From Methylotenera sp. (GTDB lineage Bacteria > Pseudomonadota > Gammaproteobacteria > Burkholderiales > Methylophilaceae), in assembly GCA_027487055.1 (NCBI GenBank), contig JAIYEJ010000269.1, positions 1 to 6,331 of the forward strand: DNA of 6,331 nucleotides, written 5' to 3'. The stretch's first letter is position 1. Every line of letters begins with the position of its first letter. Under the pieces are notes generated by a model. The model saw only the letters and a list, made by a program, of their open reading frames with translations, searched no databases and was not told the DNA's origin. The position numbers and the translations under genes are program-made. Below are positions 1 through 5,709 of the stretch, piece after piece.

Positions 1-153
1 AGATAAGGCATTCGTTCCATCTACCACAGCAGCTCTTGTCACATAATCCTCATAAGAAGGAATAGCAATTGCTGCTAAAACACCGATGATAGCAATCACT
101 ATCATTAACTCTATTAACGTATACCCTTTTTGCACAATCTTTAATGTATTCAT
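1..153 (-). CDS. Type IV pilin precursor (PilA/PilE-like), N-terminal fragment
   Basis: This is the first 51 codons of a minus-strand gene whose remainder lies beyond the left edge. The translation starts with a short basic leader (residues 1-10, ending QKG). The class III signal and pilin helix follow: GYTLIELMIVIAIIGVLAA, then IAIPSYEDYV. Prepilin peptidase would cut after Gly10 and methylate residue 11. Glu15 is the conserved Glu+5 needed for subunit assembly. The hydrophobic stretch at about residues 12-32 anchors the subunit in the inner membrane before polymerisation. An AAGGGA ribosome binding site (minus strand, 161-166) lies 7 bases before the ATG. The residue after the cleavage site is Tyr rather than the usual Phe. 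The variable C-terminal domain is not visible, so a major pilin cannot be told from a minor pilin or a type II pseudopilin, although the SYEDYVTRA continuation favours a PilA-type subunit. Confidence 0.93.
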   Translation of the reverse strand, partial: MNTLKIVQKGYTLIELMIVIAIIGVLAAIAIPSYEDYVTRAAVVDGTNALS

Positions 154-256
154 TTTGCGTTCCCTTTTTTGCTTAATTGAATCATGCCAAAGACCTAATC
201 ACAATGTCTAGTAGCATCCGACATTCGGTTAATTTTGCAGAATAAGCGGTAAAACT

Positions 257-284
257 ATTCTAGTTTATCAATTCTAGTGACTCA
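257..284. repeat. Tandem 14-base direct repeat in the pilin/lptM spacer
   Basis: Two adjacent 14-base units (257-270 and 271-284) both begin ATTCTAGT and end TCA, and match at 11 of 14 positions. The core TCTAGT occurs a third time at 207-212. The repeat lies in the divergent spacer, about 33 bases upstream of the proposed lptM -10 element, a position compatible with a regulator binding site. No regulator is identified and chance is possible in AT-rich DNA. Confidence 0.35.
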
Positions 285-316
285 AAAAACTGCATTCTGC
301 CCAATACGCTATTAGA

Positions 317-325
317 TGCTAAAAT
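317..325 (+). promoter_or_regulatory. Candidate extended -10 promoter for lptM-lysA
   Basis: TGCTAAAAT at 317-325 matches the extended -10 form TGnTATAAT, with five of six bases in the hexamer. The -35 region (around 297-302, CTGCCC) is poor, as is tolerated for extended -10 promoters. Transcription would begin near 332, giving a leader of about 24 bases before the lptM ATG. It is a motif-based guess only. Confidence 0.45.
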
Positions 326-355
326 ATAGGTTAATGATTTATTTGCGGGGTTAAC

Positions 356-532
356 ATGCCTAAATTCAACACTAAGTTTGCAATGAAAGTTATGCTATGC
401 CTAGCCTATTTTGGACTGTCTGCATGCGGCACTAAAGGGCCTTTATATATTCCCGAGCAGCGCTACCCGCAAACAAGTGATACTCAAACAACACCAGAAC
501 AGAATAACCTTTCAATATCTATTCCAACTTAA
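356..532 (+). CDS. lptM: LPS-assembly lipoprotein LptM (YifL family)
   Basis: This 58-residue protein has a lipoprotein signal peptide: basic residues in the first 11, a hydrophobic stretch MLCLAYFGLSA, and a lipobox LSAC with the lipidated cysteine at Cys24. Directly after the cysteine comes CGTKGPLYIPE, the hallmark CGxKGPLYxP block of the LptM/YifL family. The remaining tail (residues 35-58) is polar and low in complexity, as usual for the family. In E. coli, LptM associates with the LptD/LptE translocon in the outer membrane and helps LptD mature with correct disulfides. GGGG at 347-350 sits 5 bases before the ATG and supports this start. lysA follows after 28 bases, probably in the same transcript; a small KGPLY lipoprotein next to lysA or dapF is a familiar proteobacterial arrangement. 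The family call is strong; the function is transferred from E. coli. Confidence 0.9.
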   Translation: MPKFNTKFAMKVMLCLAYFGLSACGTKGPLYIPEQRYPQTSDTQTTPEQNNLSISIPT

Positions 533-560
533 AGAATATTAATTTAAAGAAAATTTAAAA

Positions 561-1802
561 GTGACGTTTACCTTAAAAAATAATGAATTACACGCAGAAA
601 ATGTTGCGCTAAGTAAAATAGCCGCAGAGTTCAATACACCATGTTATGTGTATTCAAAAAGCGCACTTACTCAAGCATTTAAAAGTTTTGAAGCAGGCTT
701 AATTGGCGCAAATCATTTAGTGTGCTTTGCTGTAAAAGCTAACCCGAACATTGCCATTTTGAACCTCTTCGCTAAGCTGGGTGCAGGTTTTGATATTGTG
801 TCTGGCGGCGAACTTGCGCGTGTGCTAGCTGCAGGTGGCGACCCTAAAAAAATTGTGTTTTCTGGCGTTGGTAAAACAGCTGATGAAATGCGTGATGCAT
901 TAAATGCTGGCATTTTATGTTTTAACATAGAATCGATAAACGAACTTGCAAGATTAAATGATGTAGCTAGCGCGTTAGGTAAAGTGGCGCCTATCTCTTT
1001 ACGCGTAAACCCGAATGTGGATGCTAAAACCCATCCTTATATTTCCACTGGCCTAAAAAATAATAAATTCGGTGTTGCATTTGAAGACGCTATTGCGCTT
1101 TATGAAAAAGCTGCATCTATGCATAATATTGCCGTGCATGGCGTTGATTGCCATATCGGCTCACAAATTACCGAACTCTCCCCTTTTTTAGATGCTTTAG
1201 ACAAAGTTTTAGGTTTGGTCGATAGCTTAGCAGAAAAAAGCATTGTCATTGAGCATATCGATGTGGGCGGTGGTGTAGGTATTACTTATAGTGATGAAAC
1301 GCCGCCTGATTTTAAAACATATACCCAAGCAATTTTACAAAAACTGAATGGGCGCAATGTAAAGGTTTTATTCGAACCGGGTCGTGCGCTTGTTGGTAAC
1401 GCTGGTGTTTTGCTTACAAGGGTGGAATATTTAAAACCTGGTGAGTCTAAAAACTTTTGCATTGTAGATGCTGCGATGAACGACCTCATGCGACCTGCAT
1501 TGTATGATGCATATCACGAAATAGTTGCCGTTAAACCACGTACTGGTAGTGCAAAAGTTTACGAAATTGTGGGTCCAGTGTGCGAAAGTGGCGATTTTTT
1601 AGGCCATGATAGAGCTTTAAACTTGCAAGAAGATGATTTGCTAGCCATTAAATCTGCTGGTGCTTATGGCATGAGTATGGCAAGTAACTACAATACGCGT
1701 GGCCGTGCAGCCGAAATCATGGTCGATAGCGATAAAGTGCATTTGATAAGAGAGCGTGAGCATATTACAGATTTATTCCTATTAGAAAAGATACCAGAGT
1801 AA
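561..1802 (+). CDS. lysA: Diaminopimelate decarboxylase
   Basis: LysA is a PLP enzyme that decarboxylates meso-diaminopimelate to L-lysine, the last step of lysine synthesis, in the cytoplasm. The 413 residues fit the usual bacterial length of about 400-420. Lys59 in FAVKANPN is the PLP Schiff-base lysine at the start of the alanine-racemase-like barrel. HIGSQ (198-202), the glycine-rich DVGGGVG (234-240) and EPGR (272-275) form the PLP phosphate and active-site loops. In the C-terminal beta domain, CESGDFL (341-347) carries the catalytic Cys341 contributed across the dimer, and GAYG (367-370) supplies a substrate or cofactor tyrosine. The start is GTG; an in-frame TAA at 540-542 and the absence of other ATG, GTG or TTG codons between leave it as the only reasonable choice. 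The upstream AAAGA (546-550) is a weak ribosome binding site. dapF, often found just downstream in related bacteria, is absent here. Confidence 0.97.
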   Translation: MTFTLKNNELHAENVALSKIAAEFNTPCYVYSKSALTQAFKSFEAGLIGANHLVCFAVKANPNIAILNLFAKLGAGFDIVSGGELARVLAAGGDPKKIVFSGVGKTADEMRDALNAGILCFNIESINELARLNDVASALGKVAPISLRVNPNVDAKTHPYISTGLKNNKFGVAFEDAIALYEKAASMHNIAVHGVDCHIGSQITELSPFLDALDKVLGLVDSLAEKSIVIEHIDVGGGVGITYSDETPPDFKTYTQAILQKLNGRNVKVLFEPGRALVGNAGVLLTRVEYLKPGESKNFCIVDAAMNDLMRPALYDAYHEIVAVKPRTGSAKVYEIVGPVCESGDFLGHDRALNLQEDDLLAIKSAGAYGMSMASNYNTRGRAAEIMVDSDKVHLIREREHITDLFLLEKIPE

Positions 1803-1853
1803 CCCGTAAAATCTTGCATAATTTTCCGGTTAAGCGTAAATTTATATTCGGCA

Positions 1854-1859
1854 TATAAT
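1854..1859 (+). promoter_or_regulatory. Promoter -10 element for the small lipoprotein gene
   Basis: A perfect TATAAT at 1854-1859 lies 53 bases before the ATG at 1913, in the gap after lysA. The best -35 partner is TTAAGC at 1830-1835 (three of six, 18-base spacer), so the -35 is weak. Transcription would start near 1866. Together with the terminator at 2106-2142 this suggests a monocistronic unit. Confidence 0.5.
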
Positions 1860-1912
1860 ACTTCTTAAACTTAGTATGCTTTTATTATCATTGTTAATCA
1901 GGGAGATTCAAA

Positions 1913-2089
1913 ATGCAAAAATGGATGCTTGCTTTAATGGTTTTATTAGTTTCAATCTTTTCAGGTTGTGCTTCATCAGGTGGTGGTGCTAGTGCTAGCG
2001 CAAGTGATAATGGTGGTCTACCAGAAATTGCTGCTTATGATGATGAGGCTTTTGAGCCTTTGCCAGAAATGGTTGCAGCAGAGATATAA
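1913..2089 (+). CDS. Small lipoprotein of unknown function (58 aa)
   Basis: I do not recognise the family. The 58 residues begin with a short lipoprotein signal peptide: Lys3, a hydrophobic core WMLALMVLLVSI, and a lipobox FSGC with Cys19 as the predicted lipidated residue. The mature part is about 40 residues: a Ser/Gly/Ala-rich linker (20-35, CASSGGGASASAS) followed by an acidic tail (36-58) with LPEIAAYDDEAF and EPLPEMVAAEI, containing seven Asp/Glu and no Lys or Arg. Ala20 after the cysteine, rather than Asp, favours outer-membrane sorting under the E. coli +2 rule. AGGGAG (1900-1905) 7 bases before the ATG is a near-ideal ribosome binding site, a TATAAT lies upstream and an intrinsic terminator begins 16 bases after the stop. 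That full set of signals argues for a real, possibly well-expressed gene rather than a chance frame. It resembles small entericidin-like or anchor lipoproteins only in general style; no homology is claimed. Confidence 0.78.
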   Translation: MQKWMLALMVLLVSIFSGCASSGGGASASASDNGGLPEIAAYDDEAFEPLPEMVAAEI

Positions 2090-2105
2090 TCAACAATACT
2101 AACTT

Positions 2106-2142
2106 AAGCGAAGCCCCAAACTCTTTGGCGCTTCGCTTTTTT
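2106..2142 (+). terminator. Rho-independent terminator after the small lipoprotein gene
   Basis: The arms 2106-2120 and 2124-2138 are complementary at 14 of 15 positions (one C-C mismatch at 2115/2129) around a 3-base loop, and a run of six T (2137-2142) begins inside the right arm. This is a strong intrinsic terminator for plus-strand transcription. Read from the minus strand, the purU transcript would form the same hairpin but lacks a good U tract after it, so termination of purU here is uncertain. Confidence 0.9.
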
Positions 2143-2167
2143 ATACTCTAATTTTTACTCTTATATT

Positions 2168-3022
2168 TTAATCAAAAATCACTGTTTTATTTGCGTATAA
2201 CAAAATACGATTTTCTATGTGCCAGCGCACCGCTTTACTCAACACCACGCGCTCTAAATCACGGCCTTTTTGAATCAAATCTTCTACTTGGTCACGGTGC
2301 GAAATACGATCAATATCTTGCTCGATAATCGGACCTTCATCCAACACTTCAGTGACATAATGCCCAGTTGCACCTATCAGTTTCACACCGCGCTCAAATG
2401 CACGATGATAAGGTTTAGCGCCAATAAACGCCGGCAAGAAAGAATGGTGAATATTGATAATGCGTTGCGGGTAACGCTGTACGAATGTAGGCGACAAAAT
2501 TTGCATATAGCGCGCAAGCACAATTAAATCAATATTATATTGTTCAAATAAAGCAAACTCTGCAGCCTCAACTTCTGCTTTGGTTTCTTTAGTCATTGGC
2601 AAGTAATGAAAATCGATGCCATAAAATTTAACCAAAGCTTCGGTATCTTTGTGATTACTAATCACCAGCGGAATTTCACATGCCAACTCACCACTTTTAT
2701 GGCGATGCAATAGATCTGCTAAGCAATGATCGTATTGCGACACCATAATCGCCACGCGCGTTTTATGTTGCGATAGTTTAAGCTGCCACTGCATGCTAAA
2801 TTTGCTGGCAATAGGCGAAAATGCAGCGCTAAAAGCGGCTTCCTCCAAATTAAAATTGGCGATATCCCACTCGACGCGCATTAAAAACAGATTATTTTCT
2901 GCATCTTGATGTTGGTCTGCGTGTAAAATATTGGCATTATGCTGATATAAAAAGTCAGCAATTGCGGCCACGATACCTTTGGTGTCTGGGCAAGTGATTA
3001 ATAAGGTTGCGGTGTTTTTCAT
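2168..3022 (-). CDS. purU: Formyltetrahydrofolate deformylase
   Basis: PurU hydrolyses 10-formyl-THF to THF and formate in the cytoplasm, balancing the one-carbon pool; in E. coli the formate feeds PurT in purine synthesis. The 284 residues match the family length (about 280-290). An N-terminal ACT domain (about residues 5-85, LLITCPDTKGIVAAIADFL) is followed by the formyltransferase-like catalytic domain. The catalytic signature is intact: Asn190 and His192 in NIHHSFLPAFIGAKPYHRAF, and Asp228 in VTEVLDEGPIIEQD, corresponding to the Asn-His-Asp triad of GAR transformylase. The ACT domain, plus a fused LARYMQILS segment (169-177), distinguishes it from PurN. The start at 3022 is needed to keep the ACT domain whole (the next Met is residue 48), though no clear ribosome binding site precedes it. 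It is transcribed divergently from ispH across 86 bases. A methylotroph could use it in formate and C1 balance, which is inference. Confidence 0.96.
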   Translation of the reverse strand: MKNTATLLITCPDTKGIVAAIADFLYQHNANILHADQHQDAENNLFLMRVEWDIANFNLEEAAFSAAFSPIASKFSMQWQLKLSQHKTRVAIMVSQYDHCLADLLHRHKSGELACEIPLVISNHKDTEALVKFYGIDFHYLPMTKETKAEVEAAEFALFEQYNIDLIVLARYMQILSPTFVQRYPQRIINIHHSFLPAFIGAKPYHRAFERGVKLIGATGHYVTEVLDEGPIIEQDIDRISHRDQVEDLIQKGRDLERVVLSKAVRWHIENRILLYANKTVIFD

Positions 3023-3057
3023 ACTAAATGAGCATTAAGTAACATAAGATTGCAACA

Positions 3058-3063
3058 ATTATA
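3058..3063 (-). promoter_or_regulatory. Candidate -10 element for purU
   Basis: On the minus strand a perfect TATAAT occupies 3063-3058, which would give a purU leader of about 30 bases. No good -35 hexamer lies 16-18 bases further upstream. In the same spacer on the plus strand, TGATATTAA at 3082-3090 is a weaker extended -10 candidate for ispH. Both assignments are motif-based. Confidence 0.45.
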
Positions 3064-3108
3064 CCCGATGCTGAAAAACACTGATATTAAACGAAAGATT
3101 TCTCAAGT

Positions 3109-4095
3109 ATGACCGAAGCAAATATGAATATAAACGCAGAAATTGTGTTGGCTAATCCGCGTGGTTTTTGCGCTGGAGTAGACCGTGCGATTATTATTGT
3201 GGAACAAGCATTAGAAAAGTTTGGTGCGCCAATTTATGTACGTAACGAGGTTGTGCATAATAAATATGTTGTGGATGAATTACGCAGCAAGGGCGCAATT
3301 TTTGTGGATGAGCTTGATAAAATCCCTAAGGGTAGCACAGTCATTTTTAGTGCGCATGGCGTTTCTAAAGCGGTACGGGCAGAGGCAGATGCGCGTGGCC
3401 TAACCGCGTATGACGCAACATGCCCACTGGTCACAAAGGTACATATTGAAGTTGCTAAGATGCGAAAAGCTGGCTTGGAAATTATCATGATTGGCCATAA
3501 AGGTCACCCTGAAGTTGAAGGGACTATGGGTCAGGCTGATGAAGCTGAAGACACTAGCCTAGCCATGTATTTAGTTGAAACACCTGATGATGTGGCTCAG
3601 TTAACGGTTAAAAACCCTGAAAAATTAGCTTTTGTAACACAAACCACTCTATCGATGGATGATGCTGCACAAGTCATTAACGCGCTTAAATCCAAGTTTC
3701 CAAACATTCAAGCACCTAAAAGTGATGATATTTGCTATGCCACGCAAAACCGCCAAGATGCAGTCAAAATTATGGCGAAAGATTGTGACCTAGTGATCAT
3801 TGTGGGATCGCCCAATAGCTCCAATTCCAACAGATTAAGAGAAGTCGCGCAAAACCAAGGCATAGAGGCTTACATGGTAGATAACGCGACATACTTGAAG
3901 CCAGAATGGTTAATTGGTAAAAAGAAAATAGGCGTATCTGCTGGCGCTTCTGCCCCTGAAATTTTAGTGAAAGAAGTAATTGCTAAACTGCAAGCTCTAG
4001 GCGTAAACCAAGTGCAAGAGTTGCAAGGTGTAGTTGAAAATGTGGTGTTTCAACTACCTAAAAACCTAGTCTCTGCGCAAAAAAAAACAGCGTAA
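3109..4095 (+). CDS. ispH: 4-hydroxy-3-methylbut-2-enyl diphosphate reductase (IspH/LytB)
   Basis: IspH performs the last step of the MEP isoprenoid pathway, reducing HMBPP to IPP and DMAPP with a [4Fe-4S] cluster and electrons from a ferredoxin or flavodoxin. The three cluster cysteines are present: Cys21 (PRGFCAGVDRA), Cys105 (DATCPLV) and Cys209 (DDICYATQNRQ). Substrate-site residues are also in place: His50 (VVHN), His83 (SAHGV), His133 and Glu135 (GHPEVEGT), Thr179 (VTQTTLS), Ser237/Ser238/Asn239 (GSPNSSNSNRL) and Ser281 (AGASAPE). The length of 328 is near the family norm (about 310-320). The start is ambiguous: the ATG at 3109 has GAAAG 11 bases upstream, while Met6 at 3124 has GAAG 5 bases upstream and gives an N-terminus closer to E. 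coli IspH. nudB follows after 4 bases, so the two are very probably cotranscribed. Confidence 0.97.
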   Translation: MTEANMNINAEIVLANPRGFCAGVDRAIIIVEQALEKFGAPIYVRNEVVHNKYVVDELRSKGAIFVDELDKIPKGSTVIFSAHGVSKAVRAEADARGLTAYDATCPLVTKVHIEVAKMRKAGLEIIMIGHKGHPEVEGTMGQADEAEDTSLAMYLVETPDDVAQLTVKNPEKLAFVTQTTLSMDDAAQVINALKSKFPNIQAPKSDDICYATQNRQDAVKIMAKDCDLVIIVGSPNSSNSNRLREVAQNQGIEAYMVDNATYLKPEWLIGKKKIGVSAGASAPEILVKEVIAKLQALGVNQVQELQGVVENVVFQLPKNLVSAQKKTA

Positions 4096-4099
4096 ATTA

Positions 4100-4561
4100 A
4101 TGTATAAAACCCCTATTTCTGCGCTAGTATTGATTTACACGCAAAATATGCAAACACAAGGTTTGCAAGTCATGATTATGGAACGTGCAGACAAAGCAGG
4201 CTACTGGCAATCTGTCACGGGCAGTGTCGAAGGTATAGAGACGCCTTACCAAGCAGCGATTCGCGAGGTATTCGAGGAAACTGGCCTCAACGCGCTTGAT
4301 TATGACTTTCAAGATTGGCGCGACAGCAATGTTTACGAAATATACCCACATTGGCGTCACCGCTACGCACCAGGCGTGACTGAAAATATTGAGCACTTAT
4401 TTGCGTTAAGTTTACCCGATAAAATGCCCATTAAATTGGCGCCAAACGAGCATACACGCTACGAATGGGTGGATTGGCGTGAGGCCGCAAAACTTGTGTT
4501 TAGCTGGACCAACGTGGATGCTCTAAAAAGACTTGGTGAAAAGTACCAGCTAACATTATAA
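4100..4561 (+). CDS. nudB: Dihydroneopterin triphosphate diphosphatase (Nudix family)
   Basis: NudB removes pyrophosphate from 7,8-dihydroneopterin triphosphate, an early committed step of folate synthesis after GTP cyclohydrolase I. The 153 residues are close to E. coli NudB (150). The Nudix box is complete and correctly spaced at residues 41-63: Gly41, Glu47, then Arg55-Glu56-Val57 and Glu59-Glu60-x-Gly62-Leu63, the residues that fold the loop and bind Mg. The preceding GYWQSVTGS (34-42) and the N-terminal beta strand with LIYT are typical of NudB rather than of MutT or RppH. The C-terminal part has NIEHLFALSLP and EHTRYEWVDW, also characteristic. The gene begins 4 bases after ispH with no separate ribosome binding site, which suggests translational coupling. 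Substrate specificity is from family resemblance; another Nudix substrate remains possible. Confidence 0.88.
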   Translation: MYKTPISALVLIYTQNMQTQGLQVMIMERADKAGYWQSVTGSVEGIETPYQAAIREVFEETGLNALDYDFQDWRDSNVYEIYPHWRHRYAPGVTENIEHLFALSLPDKMPIKLAPNEHTRYEWVDWREAAKLVFSWTNVDALKRLGEKYQLTL

Positions 4562-4611
4562 AATAATCCCTTATACGTTAACATGCGTTTATAGAAATTT
4601 GAGCTACCCCT

Positions 4612-5709
4612 ATGCAAACAGCCACCATTAAATTTGAAAAATTTCAATCTGCTAAAGATGACGACTGCCAAGCGCGCATTCTTGCGGCGCGCGAAAAGCT
4701 CGGTAAACGCTTGGTCATTTTAGGTCACCATTACCAGCACGAGAGCGTGTATCGACACGCGGATTTCACTGGTGATTCGCTCAAGCTTTCTAAATATTGC
4801 GATAGCTTAGACGCTGAATTTATTGTGTTTTTAGGCGTGCACTTTATGGCTGAAGTCGCCGATATTTTAAGCCGCCCAGAACAAATCGTAATTCTGCCTG
4901 ACTTGGCCGCTGGCTGCAGTATGGCCGATATGGCGAACTTGGCTAAAGTCGAGCGCAGCTATCGTGAGCTTAGCAAAGTGTTAGAGTTTGATGAAACAAT
5001 CACGCCAGTGACTTACATTAACTCGGCTGCCGATTTAAAAGCCTTTTGCGGCGAGCATGGTGGAATTGTCTGCACTAGCACCAATGCGCCAAAAATATTG
5101 GAATGGAGTTTTAAACAACGTGAAAAAGTATTGTTCTTTCCCGACCAGAATCTAGGTAGATGGTCTGGCTACAAAATGGGGATACCACTTGAGCAAATGC
5201 CGATTTGGGACCCAGATCAACCAATGGGCGGCTTAACAGTTGAGCAAATTAAAAACGCTAAAATTCTGCTATGGAAAGGACATTGCGCGGTGCACCAAAT
5301 GTTCCGTTTGCAAAATATTGAACACTTTAGAAAATTACATCCCGATGGCAATGTTATTTCGCATCCAGAAGCGCCATTTGAAGTATGTTTAAATTCTGAT
5401 TTTGTAGGCTCAACTGAATACATTTTACGCACCGTGACTGAATCTGCACCAAACACCAAATGGCTTGTGGGAACTGAACTGAACTTAGTCACTCGCTTAG
5501 CCGAGCAAATGAAACCGCAAGGTAAGCATGTGCAATTTATGAGTCACGTAGTTTGCGAGTGCTCCACCATGGCGCGTATCGACCCGCAACATTTGGCTTG
5601 GTGCCTTGAGAACTTAGCCGAAGGCAATATTGTGAATCAAATTAAAGTGCCAAAACATGAGGCAGAACTAGCCAAACTTACCTTAGAAAGAATGCTCCAA
5701 GCGTCATAA
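4612..5709 (+). CDS. nadA: Quinolinate synthase (NadA)
   Basis: NadA condenses iminoaspartate (from NadB) with dihydroxyacetone phosphate to quinolinate, the NAD precursor, using an oxygen-sensitive [4Fe-4S] cluster in the cytoplasm. The 365 residues fit the long form, like B. subtilis NadA (about 368), rather than the 347-residue E. coli type. The pseudo-threefold repeats are recognisable: LGHHYQHESVYRHADFTGDS (37-56), LAAGCSMADMAN with Cys102, WKGHCAVHQMF with Cys225, HPEAPFEVC (251-259), and GSTEYI (266-271). The third cluster ligand is in HVVCECSTMARIDPQHL, where Cys315 and Cys317 are both candidates. It follows nudB after 50 bases with no convincing promoter or terminator between, so readthrough from ispH-nudB is plausible. 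The start has only a weak GAG (4601-4603) 8 bases upstream, but the reading frame and homologous N-terminus fit. The HIT gene starts immediately after its stop. Confidence 0.96.
   Translation: MQTATIKFEKFQSAKDDDCQARILAAREKLGKRLVILGHHYQHESVYRHADFTGDSLKLSKYCDSLDAEFIVFLGVHFMAEVADILSRPEQIVILPDLAAGCSMADMANLAKVERSYRELSKVLEFDETITPVTYINSAADLKAFCGEHGGIVCTSTNAPKILEWSFKQREKVLFFPDQNLGRWSGYKMGIPLEQMPIWDPDQPMGGLTVEQIKNAKILLWKGHCAVHQMFRLQNIEHFRKLHPDGNVISHPEAPFEVCLNSDFVGSTEYILRTVTESAPNTKWLVGTELNLVTRLAEQMKPQGKHVQFMSHVVCECSTMARIDPQHLAWCLENLAEGNIVNQIKVPKHEAELAKLTLERMLQAS

Noticed and set aside
165..190. Sigma-54 promoter for the pilin (TGGCATG on the minus strand at 189-183)
   Set aside because: The GG half-site is present but no GC lies at the required 10-base distance; the nearest GC is 4 bases too far, and the implied start would fall inside or beside the ribosome binding site.
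237..300. Inverted repeat GCAGAAT / ATTCTGC in the pilin-lptM spacer
   Set aside because: Seven-base arms 50 bases apart do not extend and are easily expected by chance.
713..928. Minus-strand open frame of 71 codons inside lysA
   Set aside because: It is antisense to a well-conserved coding region, has no recognisable domain, and its composition follows the lysA codons.
1286..1489. Minus-strand open frame of 67 codons inside lysA
   Set aside because: It overlaps the conserved EPGR region of lysA on the other strand and shows no protein family features.
1804..1829. Hairpin just after lysA as an intrinsic terminator
   Set aside because: The 9-base arms pair at 8 positions but the stem is mostly A-T, the loop is 8 bases, and no T run follows; it may be chance.
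1913..2089. Small lipoprotein as a decayed remnant of dapF or another larger gene
   Set aside because: It has a complete signal peptide, a clean stop, a strong ribosome binding site and a terminator, and no similarity to DapF motifs.
2270..2527. Plus-strand open frame of 85 codons inside purU
   Set aside because: It is antisense to the catalytic domain of purU, with no ribosome binding site or recognisable motif.
3023..3108. Riboswitch in the purU-ispH spacer
   Set aside because: At 86 bases shared by two divergent promoters it is too short, and no conserved riboswitch core was recognised.
3234..3488. Minus-strand open frame of 84 codons inside ispH
   Set aside because: It mirrors conserved ispH coding sequence and its protein is low-complexity Ser/Thr/Ala-rich, as expected for a shadow frame.
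5217..5492. Minus-strand open frame of 91 codons inside nadA
   Set aside because: It is a shadow of nadA conserved motifs and has no independent signals.
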